From Megaustenia siamemsis (lineage: Eukaryota; Mollusca; Gastropoda; Stylommatophora; Ariophantidae), in NCBI GenBank assembly GCA_032433765.1, contig JAVIAB010000092.1:36383316-36447315 (forward strand): 64,000 nt of DNA. Reading direction: 5' to 3'. The notes beneath the pieces are model-generated. The model had not been told where the DNA came from, ran no database searches, and saw only the letters and a list, made by a program, of their open reading frames with translations. This document shows positions 34,644-43,848 of the stretch, in pieces. The translations under genes and the position numbers were made by a program. Numbering within the stretch: position 1 is the first letter of the stretch; every line of letters starts with the position of its first letter.

Positions 34644-36480
34644 ATTCCATACCCCACACCGATTACTTTCGAGCTAACGCATTTTTCCTTGATAAGACAT
34701 GCCAACTTTCTATTGCTAACGTCCTCCTCCGTCTAGCGGAACTGGTGCTCAACCTCAACTCTTCCAAGTTTGATGGCAACTTCTTCACCCATATTAGCGG
34801 TGTAGCGATGGGCACCAAAATGGGCCCTAACTACGCTTGCCATTCATGTGTTAACTTGGAGCACCAGATCATTCACACCTACCTTCACCTCCCCTGTCTC
34901 CTACCTATATATTATAGTTTCTGTGGGTGTCTCTGGTCTATTTACCTCGGTATTCTACAAACCTACTGTCTTCCATTGTTTCATCCACTACGAGTCTTCT
35001 CATCCGACATCTTGCACGGAATCTCTTACCTATTCGCAAATACTCAGGCTTCATCGCCTTTGCAAGAATGATGAAATTTTCCTACATAATGCCCACCATA
35101 TGCTCGACTTCTTCCGTCGACACCTCTATCCCGAATCAGCTCTCCTACCTCCTCTTCGACGGGTTCTTCACACCTCACGCTAGACTACATTCACCCCTTT
35201 TACATGTCCCCCCTCGGACAGGGTAGTACTTGCTCTCACAATCACCCTCACCACTGCGCGTGGATCAGAGTCATTCACAGCTACCCACCCCATTCTCCAT
35301 TCCGACCCCACTATTCATCTACTCATCCTTGACCCCTGATTAGTTGTCTTTTAGCGTGATCGCAACCTATGTGACATGCTTGTCAGGAGCCGCCATCCTG
35401 CCTCCCTCCATAGCGATCGGGGCACGATAGGTTGCAATCGTAATCAATGTAAAACTTGCAACCAAGACCTCCAGACATATACTGTTCTCTTACATAATGG
35501 TTCTTTTGAGATTAGAGAGTGATTCACTTGTGCAACATTATCTATGTCATCATATGTAAAGCGATTTAAAATGACTTACATAGGCGAATCAGTAAGCCGC
35601 TGAGCAGTAGGATGCCGGGAACATCTGTTTGACATTACTCGTAATGCAAGCACTCCATTAGCATCCCACTTCAACTCTAAGGGTCATCAAGGCAACGCGG
35701 ATGTCCTAATTGCTGGTCTTTTGTCATGTTCTACTGACAGCCGTTGCGATTTGCTTTTTTTTTCTGCTCAGTGATAAAATACTGACCTTTCTACTAGACT
35801 GCACCGTCAGTCCTCGATAATCCCTCTGTTACGCCTCATTTGTTGCCACATTTTCTGAGTTATGTCGAGCTTTGTTTGCTTGTTTTCACTCCATATATAC
35901 ACTTCCTGTCTCTAGTAATTACCTTTGTCACGTTTAATTGCCACTTACACCTCATTCTACTACCTTGTTATCTCGTTCAACTTCCTGACTAATCACGTGA
36001 CTGATTTTCCAACCCTCTCCCCTTCTTTTCCCCTCCCCTCCTAAGTCCTATTTGACTCACAGTCATCTACTCGTTGGGAGCTTTTGGATCTTGTCTCTGT
36101 TAAGTATCGCTTTAATGTGTTATATATATATATATTAGCTTACTAATTTTCACATATTATACATTTTTATTCTCCAATATGTAGCACACATCAATTTCTT
36201 TTCATCATTTTATCTCTTATAACTCTGTTTTTTCCCTTCATTACCTGACACCTTCGTCCTTGATGTAGTAGAGTTTAATTTTATTTCGTTATATGTTTGA
36301 GTCGTTATCGTTTTCTGAGGAAGGCGACATGTTGGCCGAATCGTCAGTATTCTGTTGTGTTTTTTTTATGTAAAGCTGTCACCATACCTTACATTAGTGT
36401 ACGTTACACCTCACTACTTGCTCCTGCTACCAGCCTTACCGCAGCACTCCAATTATTTTATCCTTCCCCAATTTGTATTT
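34644..36480 (+). pseudogene. Degenerate Penelope-like element, plus strand
   Basis: The similarity starts at SIPHTDYFRANAFFLD, matching the region after RT motif A of the 43.8-46.1 kb PLE. It continues through LLRLAELVLNLNS and ISGVAMGTKMGPNYAC (motif B), then jumps to SVGVSGLFTSVFYK, so about 45 residues including the YIDD catalytic box are deleted. After frame changes it continues with HNAHHMLDFFRRHLYPESAL and LLPPLRRVLHTSR, a worn GIY-YIG region (35400-35740) and a pseudo-LTR-like end with a decayed hammerhead motif near 36330. It cannot encode active RT. Confidence 0.88.
36309..36353 (+). ncRNA. Hammerhead-like motif, decayed
   Basis: CTGAGGA, a GGC...GCC hairpin, then GAATCGTC: the conserved GAAA is GAAT, and helix I pairing is mostly lost. 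Its place downstream of a plus-strand PLE matches that of the better copies on the minus strand. Confidence 0.5.
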
Positions 36481-36533
36481 AGAATGTGTAATTGGACACA
36501 TACACTATAATTTTCACGTTTATTTATTCATAA

Positions 36534-36578
36534 CTTGTCCTTTGCAGTCCAGTTCACTAACCACTGAGCTATCGCGGC
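36534..36578 (-). mobile_element. SINE-1 head fragment, inverted
   Basis: The reverse complement reads GGAGCCGCGATAGCTCAGTG through GGACTGCAAAGGACAAG, the first ~45 bases of SINE-1 including box A. Box B, the body and the tail are absent. It lies 97 bases upstream of, and inverted relative to, the full SINE-1 at 36675. Confidence 0.85.
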
Positions 36579-36674
36579 TCCTTATATACACATATATAAT
36601 TATTTATTGCTCTAATCAGTCAAATCCATGTGTTGTGAAATACGTGAATATCACGTGTCCATGTGTACCAAGAT

Positions 36675-36928
36675 GGGAGCCGCGATAGCTCAGTGGTTGG
36701 TGAACTGGACTACAAAGGACAAGAGGTAGGGTTGGTTCGATCCCAACCGACGGCTTCCGGGTTCACCCAGCCTTTAATGGGTACCTGTTTTTTTTCAGTT
36801 AAAGTGAAGCGGCACGGGGTAATACCGATCACATTACCCCAAAAATAATGTGCCGAAGGTCTGTAAAATATATGGTTACTAACACCATATTCCCTATACG
36901 CCACTTGGCGTGACGGGGGTACTTTACT
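36675..36928 (+). mobile_element. SINE-1, full-length copy with 14-bp TSD
   Basis: GGGAGCCGCGATAGCTCAGT head (box A), GGTTGGTTCGATCCCAACC (box B inside a perfectly paired T arm of five base pairs), the shared body, CGCCACTTGGCG and a GTACTTTACT tail. ATGTGTACCAAGAT flanks it at 36661-36674 and 36929-36942. This copy has a GTTG insertion relative to others, or others lost it, giving the only complete T stem in the set. Confidence 0.95.
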
Positions 36929-36942
36929 ATGTGTACCAAGAT

Positions 36943-37797
36943 ATTTAAATATTACACGGTTTGCCATGCTGGTATATTTATTTTAATGTTTCAAATAATC
37001 AGAGCAAAGACTAGATTTTATTGACTTCCATGATTAGGGTAATAAAACTCGTAATGTTCCTTTCAACGAAGTTCTTGTTTTTATAACTTTTATTTTTAAT
37101 TTCTCTTCAACGATCGTCATTTCAGACTGAAGTTGGCTGACATTAACACAACATGCGTCAAGCTACATATGTTTTCTAGCTGTTGTACCACTAGAAGAAT
37201 TGATTGACACGAGGAATCGTGTTGAACTTTCTAAATTACTCTCTCATCCTTCCCTTCTCTCTCTTTCTCTTTTCTCTTTCTCTTTTTCTCGCTCTCTTTC
37301 ACTGTTTCTTTTTCAGTTTTTTTTTTAGTTATACTTGTGCATACTTTACTCATCCCCAATGATATTTCAGTTCATAAAAAAGACGGTTCTTATATTATGT
37401 TTTTATTTCTTTTCTTTTTTCTATCATGGACCAAATTAAACCATGTCATTTCTGCACCTATTATAACTGTTGAACCAAGTTTACCTTATGTGCTCTTACT
37501 TTCTGTCTTTCTTTCTTTCTTCCTTTCTTTCTTTCTTTTCTTCTTTCTTTATTTCTTTCTTATTGATTATTTATAATAGAGCTTGTTTCTGTTGGGGTTG
37601 TATCAAACTAGTACTTTTCTATGGTACCATGTTGCTAATATCGTTAAACTTATAATTTAAAAAGATTCTTCAAATTGGACCGTCTTAAATTTTAGACGAA
37701 ATTAAACAGTGCGACCAGTGGACATTTTATCGCAACTAAATTGAATTTAAATCAGTTAAAACAGTAACTTTACAATGATTTATATATATATATATTC
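36943..37797. repeat. No gene; pyrimidine and (TTTC)n runs
   Basis: AT-rich DNA with TCTCTTTC-rich sequence at 37245-37325 and TTTC repeats at 37501-37562. No coding signal beyond low-complexity frames. Confidence 0.6.
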
Positions 37798-38125
37798 CGA
37801 AACAAATATTGTATGGCGAACTTAAGGATGGAAAGAGACCAAAGGACAGACCAGTGCTGAGATATAATAATGTTTGCAGGGCTTCCGGAACTTTCTATAA
37901 GTGAGAGAAACTGGGAAAATGTTGTTGCGAATCGTAGCACATGGAGAGCAAAAATAAAAATGGCACAGTAACTTTCGAGACAGTGCTGATATAAAATTCA
38001 GAAGACAAAAGGCGCAAGAGAAAAGAGACAAGGCCAGGTACCGCAAATACACCTTGCTCGTTCTGTGGATGGATCTGTCCGTCCAGGATTGGCAAATTCA
38101 TCCAAATATGTTCAGTAAAGCAGTA
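37798..38125 (+). pseudogene. LINE-H C-terminal fragment with zinc-finger-like end
   Basis: Plus-strand translation gives KQILYGELKDGKRPKDRPVL followed by RYNNVCRAS, the SERNWENVVANRSTWRAKI segment in a shifted frame, and CSFCGWICPSRIGKF in a third. The layout (RP-x-GRP-like, W-x(n)-DR-x-WR, then CxxC plus His) is that of the C-terminus of a widespread animal non-LTR element. At least two frameshifts are present. Confidence 0.65.
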
Positions 38126-38203
38126 CCCAGTATGAGATATAATGCTTTACCAAACTACTGACTTATGATTGCTTCCTACCAACCGTCTGTCAAGACGCCA
38201 AAG

Positions 38204-38206
<3 letters not shown>

Positions 38207-38250
<44 letters not shown>
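38207..38250. repeat. (TA)n microsatellite
   Basis: About 22 TA dinucleotides, unbroken. Confidence 0.97.
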
Positions 38251-38251
<1 letters not shown>

Positions 38252-39144
38252 ACTTAATACAATAAAATACACTAAAAGCATAGAATATCAGTTATGGCAA
38301 ACAAGGTTGCTACGTTGCAAAGTATTATTTGAAAACAGTGTAAGATAGCTCAACAATATGCATTAAGTCATTTTAAATTGGGTACAATTACATTCTTTTG
38401 AATGGAAAATTCATTTTTAACATTACGCGTTTATGGCTTTGAAAATTACCTCCCTTGAGGCAATGTTTGTACACTTGAAATGTTTCGTGTTCTGAACAAC
38501 TGCTTAGTTGAAATATTTTCCGTCGCTTTTAATCTTGCAGTTTATACCTCTTCACCTATCACTACAATGTGATAATACCAATGTTAAAACATGATATTAG
38601 TCAGACTTACCATAAAGTAATATTTTCAATTAATTAAAAGTGATAACACGTGTACGTATAACACATACTGATATTACCGATACCTTATTGTGTAACTCGA
38701 AGTTGATTTATTTCTATTTTTATCACTGAGGAGGAAAAAAAATGTCTGCCAAAAAAAATGTTGTTGACCGTCATAAGCATAGAATTGTTCCATTAATATT
38801 CTGACTTGATCTTAGTGTTATTTCACAAAAAATTAATTTCTTTATAGTGTAACTCGAAATTCATGTTATTTCTTTGTATTTATTTTCACTTCAGTTTTTT
38901 TATTAAATTGTTTTGTTTCTGCATTTACTCTGTGACTTCTACACTTTCTTAAAAAAAGAGACTATGTCGACGTAACAGTAATGCATGTATCAAAGTAAAA
39001 CACTTCCATGTACTACACTTGGGCTTATATAAATATGGCAGTGAATTTAGGACAAACTGTCAGGGTAGCAGAAAAAAAGTAACTCAATAATATCCTCTGA
39101 AAATGCGCTGAAATGCTAAAGGCACCAAACAGCAAAAGAGGTGG
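38251..39144. other. No gene recognised
   Basis: AT-rich; GTAACTCGAA recurs at 38691 and 38848 in similar context (TTTATTTCTATTTTTATCACT and TATTTATTTTCACTTC), a possible old local duplication. Nothing else. Confidence 0.5.
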
Positions 39145-39660
39145 GAACAGTAAAAAGTTAGAGTTAGAAAAGATCTTACATGAGAGCATGTAAGCAAATG
39201 CCGTTGCAGGAAACCCATCAAAACAAAGACATAGCCTTGACGATTATGGGATACCAGTGTTACAGATCTGACAGAAAAGACACACAAAAGGGTGGAGTAT
39301 TGACACACAACCAGATGCCCTCGTTACATACCATCAGAAGAAACAGATAGTCAAATCAATCAGAAGACCAGAAGCCCCAAATGAAGATGCATTTCATAAT
39401 TTGAATAGTTGAGAACAAGTTATCATTATACGCCTCAGAATAGGACACAATCGACCCCATAGTCACATGTAGACAATATTCAAAGTCAGCACCTCAACTG
39501 CATGTGCATGTGGACAGGCGCCCCAGACTCCTGAACACATACTCCAAGACTGTACTGAAAATAATAGACTGAGGAAAATCCATTGGCCCATAGGTACAAC
39601 ACTACAGATAAAACTATATGGGCCACTGCAAGAAATACAAAAGAGTAAAATTTATACAGG
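39145..39660 (+). pseudogene. LINE remnant joining endonuclease start to C-terminal Cys region
   Basis: QMPLQETHQNKDIALTIMGY followed by QCYRSDRKDTQKGGVLT at 39195-39305 is the QET(H) motif and following strand of the apurinic-type endonuclease. From about 39415 the frame reads IIIRLRIGHNRPHSHM, then [19 protein letters not shown] (39500-39556), the RNase H-linked cysteine/histidine C-terminus of the same class. The several kilobases normally between them are missing, so this is an internally deleted copy. Stops interrupt it. Confidence 0.75.
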
Positions 39661-39717
39661 AAACGACATTGCAGATATAGACAATAAATCAGACAAACGA
39701 AAGATACATAGATCCTC

Positions 39718-39719
<2 letters not shown>

Positions 39720-39782
<63 letters not shown>

Positions 39783-39801
39783 ATTGTTATGGAACCATAA
39801 C

Positions 39802-39842
<41 letters not shown>
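39720..39842. repeat. Two (TA)n runs
   Basis: (AT)n at 39722-39778 and a second run at 39809-39841 after a 30-base spacer. Peptides of repeated IY are artefacts. Confidence 0.97.
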
Positions 39843-39844
<2 letters not shown>

Positions 39845-39944
39845 CTTTTTTGTAATTAGTACTAAAGCATTTGCATTAAGAACATAACACAATTTATCGA
39901 ATTGTAAAAATATTTAACTATATCATATATATGTATATTTATAT

Positions 39945-40485
39945 CATACAATAAACAAAAGAATAAGAATGGCAAAAAGTAATGTTAATGTCATGAAGAA
40001 CACACTAACATCAAAACAAATAAAACCATGGCTAAAACTAAGAGTAGTAAAAAGGTTACATCTTCTCAATATTCCTATATGGTGCAGAAACATGGACATT
40101 AGACAAGAAAACAGAACAGAGAATTGAAACCTTTGAAATGTGGATATATAGAAGAATATGTAGAATTGGATGGAAGGAAAAGGAAACAAACGAAGAAGTC
40201 TTAAAACAACTAAAATTGAAAAGAGAACTACTAAGCACAATTCAAAAAAGACAAATGCGATTTTTGGGCCATGTTAAAAGACACACCAGCTTACTAAAAG
40301 TAACCCTGGAGGGAAAATACAAGGTAAAAGAGGCAGAGGCAGACCAAGACTAACCTGGACGAGAAACATCAAAAGATGGACAAATCAGCCTATGACAACC
40401 TGCACCATCAAAGCAAGTGACAGAGCAGAATGGCGCTCCATGGTAGCCAACCTTCGTTGCGGAGACGGCACTAGATGATGATGAT
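39945..40485 (+). pseudogene. LINE-A C-terminal fragment
   Basis: It encodes MAKSNVNVMKNTLTSKQ-like, YGAETWTLDKKTEQRIETFE, FLGHVKRHTSLLKVTLEG and a QPMTTCTIKASDRAEWRSM end, then (GAT)n. A frameshift lies near 40060. Flanks share ATATCATATATATGTATAT-like sequence at ~39922-39942 and ~40487-40510, consistent with a TSD blurred by TA slippage. Confidence 0.85.
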
Positions 40486-40843
40486 TAATATCATATATAT
40501 ATATGTATATATATATATAAATGCGAGAGGCCTCCATTTAATTCAGGTAAATCCGTTACACTGGTGTGAATTTAATGACTTTAGTTAGGTCTCTTTTAAA
40601 ATGTGGCCTAAAATCTTCATTCAGAAACTCAAAGCTAAATGGGCACATACATATTTCTAGTGTGTAGCTTCATCCTGCATCTTAAAGGTCTTCGTGAGGA
40701 TTCCATTGCCGATAAGAGGCCGCTGTAAACTTTAGGAGGCCATGAACCTGTGAGAAATCTGCTCGCATCAAAACACAGCCTGTTAAATAACCTTGGCGAA
40801 TGGGCGTCTACAGATAATGAGACCAATGCACGGGAACATTCAA

Positions 40844-41290
40844 TTACATATAAAGATAGTAGTCGCGCAAATACCATTTCGCCATCACAGTTTTCAGATA
40901 ACGAGAGTACAGCATGAGCAATATAGGATTATTTAGTACTGCTGCTATAGCTTGAAATAAGGATTCATGCACGTATTCTGTCTCGTCTTTGCGCTTTCTT
41001 GCTAGTGTCTGTTCAACATTTATATCAAAACTTTGTTTATTAATGGAAACGTCAATTCTGGAAATATCCAATGTGGAGTCACAATTTTCGTATTCTCCAA
41101 TTGTAAAGTGGATAGTTTTGCAGCCAATACTCAATATTTTCTTGAAATTGTCCACAGAAACAGAAATGATTTTTTTCTTTGAATGTTAGCTTTTTGTCGA
41201 AGTTTCTTATATGCTCTGTTTCTAAGAATGCGTTTTGTCCTTTGCTCTTCGAGGCCGTCGCGTAGGATACTGTCAGTTTTCATTGTCTCT
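40844..41290 (-). CDS. Unidentified coding-like region (possible pseudogene)
   Basis: On the minus strand a TTTTATAATTTACAG acceptor-like sequence (~41300) precedes an open frame with RDGLEEQRTKRILRNRAYKK. After a frame change at an A-run near 41170 a 103-codon frame (41155-40844) continues with IGCKTIHFTIGEYENCDSTL, KRKDETEYVHESLFQAIAAV and NNPILLMLYSRYLKT. The composition looks like that of a folded protein rather than repeat shadow. No family is recognised and there is no second copy in the window. It could be a decayed mobile-element or viral protein, or two exons of a host gene. Confidence 0.35.
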
Positions 41291-41650
41291 CGTTTCGGCC
41301 TGTAAATTATAAAAGTAAATACACGTCAATTCCCCGGTGATGCGGTTAAGTTCTCCCTCTTTCTGTCCTGGCGTCTCATCTCGTAGTTTCGAATGTGAGA
41401 GGTTATCTCCAAACTCTAGGAGCTGATGGGTTACATTTCTCTGGGTTATCATTTCTCATGGTGATTGGATGATCATCAGGATGCTCTACTTCTTGATTCT
41501 GTGCTGGACCTGGCTATTGATATTGTCACCTATTATAGAAGCTCAGGTTTGTTTGAACAACATCACATCCACAATAATTGAGACTTTTCTCGTCCTGCCA
41601 TGGAGGTCCATATTTTACACGCATAAAGGAAGACTGGTGTGACTAGAGTA
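41291..41650. other. No gene recognised
   Basis: More balanced composition than average; no frame or homology supported. Confidence 0.45.
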
Positions 41651-41742
41651 CGGTACCGTCAACTATGGAGTCATGAAGAGTGGTACCGTCAACTATGGAG
41701 TCATGAAGAGTGGTACCGTCAACTATGGAGTCATGAAGAGTG
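41651..41742. repeat. 30-bp tandem repeat, 3 copies
   Basis: GGTACCGTCAACTATGGAGT plus CATGAAGAGT occurs three times with no internal change. Confidence 0.95.
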
Positions 41743-42427
41743 CTTACAATAACACCAATTTTCTTTTCTGTTTATGTTTGTAGATGTTACCTCTGTTACC
41801 TGTCGGAGCATCTTCAATCTCCTGTTGTGACAATGTCCTTTTTTTTTTTTTCATTTCAGACCAAAAATATTTTGATATTTATATTTAACAAAGCTAGATA
41901 TTCCAAATATGTACCAATATGTAAGATCGCCTTAGAGAGAGGGAGTTAGTGGGGAAGCTTGCACTGGTATATTAATTACATTACAATAAATATGCCGACT
42001 ATCAAACACAGTTACAAACAATAATACATTTTGTTCGCCTCTAGATGTGATTGTTATCTTTATGTGTTTTACTTTTGATGAACGCACAGAGGACCACATA
42101 TAGAAGGGTTGATGGCAGACAGTAGAGTAAGTGACGGGAAAAGTGAAAAAAAAATAGAAAAAAAAATGGTATGGGAAGTGACGGATAAGTAAGAATAAGT
42201 GACGGTGGATTTCGAAAAATGGAATCACAAGATAAGACAACTCTAAAATTAAAACAAAACAAAAAACAGCTGAAGGCAAAATGAGCTAAAAGTTAACAAA
42301 CTGAGACAAAATCAACAAATGTGCATCGAACAGTGTCGCCAACTTAACAATATAACATATTTTTAATTATGGGCATTATAACAAAGTCGGTTAATGTTTG
42401 AGAAATTCGTAGCTGATCTATCGCCGG
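41743..42427. other. No gene; flank of the PLE
   Basis: AT-rich. PLE similarity begins abruptly at 42428. No matching TSD could be identified because the other end of the tandem lies at 48657 inside a truncated copy. Confidence 0.55.
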
Positions 42428-42495
42428 GAGCCAATGGTGGGGTGTGCTAAACACTCCAAGGTATGGTGACAGCTTTACAAATAAAGAACACAACA

Positions 42496-42536
42496 CAATA
42501 CTGACGTTTCGGCCTGTGGCCTTCTTCAGAATACAG
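42496..42536 (-). ncRNA. Hammerhead-like ribozyme motif, 3' end of PLE
   Basis: Sense strand: CTGTATT, CTGAAGA, A, GGCC-ACA-GGCC, GAAA, CGTC, AGTATTG. This gives the conserved CUGANGA, helix II (four pairs with one extra A at its base), GAAA, a two-base-pair helix III without a loop, the cleavage C, and helix I (A-U, G-U, U-A, A-U, U-G, mismatch, G-C). Minimal type I hammerheads with tiny helix III are known in PLEs and usually work as dimers. The extra A and tiny helix III make activity uncertain. Confidence 0.7.
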
Positions 42537-42836
42537 GGACAACGACAACAAGCGGTGAAGCACAATTACTACATGTTAGATGATAAAGTGGAGGGCGAGG
42601 AAAGTAGGATGCAAAAATAAGAAAAGAGAGAAATGAATTTTACATGATGAGAGGTATGATGGGCGTCAAAATATATAAAATAGAAAAAGAGAGAGAAAAA
42701 TGTATAATAAATTGTACTTAGCTGAGCTCAGAGCAGGGAGCAGGAAAACTGTAATCCGTGCTGAAACCAGTCGGAATGACTAAATGACTAAAAGCGCAGA
42801 GAACGTGTATAGAAAGCAACACGTGACAAAGACAGG

Positions 42837-43848
42837 TCAGTAAAGAGGGCAAAAAGGATCAAATATCGGGAAAACCAAAAAGGGGGGGGGGGAAAGGGGG
42901 CATAGACGAGGATACTCCTGGGACACAACAAGCAATACATATAAATCACTCAACAATGGAAGTGAGAGATCACGCGAGAGGTTAAGAGAAAGAAATAGAA
43001 TGACACGACAAAGTAGTAAACTAGGCAGTGGGTGAGAGAGATGGACTCTACAGAATGGATGGCCTCGAACTGAACGAGTTGAGAGGTAGGTCAACGAAAG
43101 GAAGGATTGGATACTGGAGGAAGAGATACGGTGAGGAAGAATAATAAAGCCGGTATAATGAGAAGGGCGATAGAGGGGTGGTCCGGAGGAAGTTAGTCTA
43201 TCGGGAGGTAGGGAAGTATTGGAGGAGGAGGTATGGAGAGGAGGGATAAGAAGCAGGTATGTGAAAACTGGATAGGGGGAGAGGCGGTAGGTCAGAAGTG
43301 AATGGAAAAAGAGAAAGTCTGGAAGAAGTGGAGCAATAGGGGATGGTGTGCAAGAGGTATGAACCATAGGAGGTAAAGAAGTAGGGAAATGATAGAACAA
43401 AGGGGGGAATGAAAGTGGGCATCAGGATAAGGGGGATACTGGAATAGTAGGTATAGATGAGTAGTGACTACAAGTTAATAGAGAGGAGAGGGGTGAGCTA
43501 GGAGTAGATCAGCAGAGGGGTGGTAGGAAGGACGAGGGACAATAGAGGTGGGCAGAGAGATCGTACGTACAGTCCAGGTGGAGAGGTGATATAGTGATAA
43601 AGAGGTAAAGGACATGAAGATAGTCAGAAGAGAAAAAGGTGTAGGGAGAGGGGGGGTTTAGGAGGAAGAAGGCAAGATGGGGGTTACTCAAAGAGGATAT
43701 GAAAAGCAGGGATGGACGAGTAGAGGACCCAAGAAGAGAAATAGGAAGAGAGGTCCATAGGTGGGAGGGTGGAGTCGGAGGCCGGAGGGTCCTCAGAGGG
43801 ACAGGGATACATTGATGCCACGAGGGGTGAGGCAGCCCCAACGAGCGA
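42837..43848 (-). other. PLE 3' region, pyrimidine-rich, noncoding
   Basis: The sense strand is rich in TCC, CTCC and TACC, giving long open frames (such as 43400-42837 and 43841-43509) in overlapping phases. The same frames occur in the second copy but change phase at poly-G and GA indels, so they are not under protein selection. The region lies between the protein stop and the ribozyme motif and is probably 3' untranslated. Confidence 0.7.

Noticed and set aside
39486..39892. IY-repeat peptides
   Set aside because: Translations of (TA)n runs over a LINE remnant.
42837..43841. PLE 3' frames of ~187 and ~110 codons as extra element proteins
   Set aside because: Pyrimidine-rich sequence open in several phases; the two copies differ by out-of-frame indels with no compensating change.
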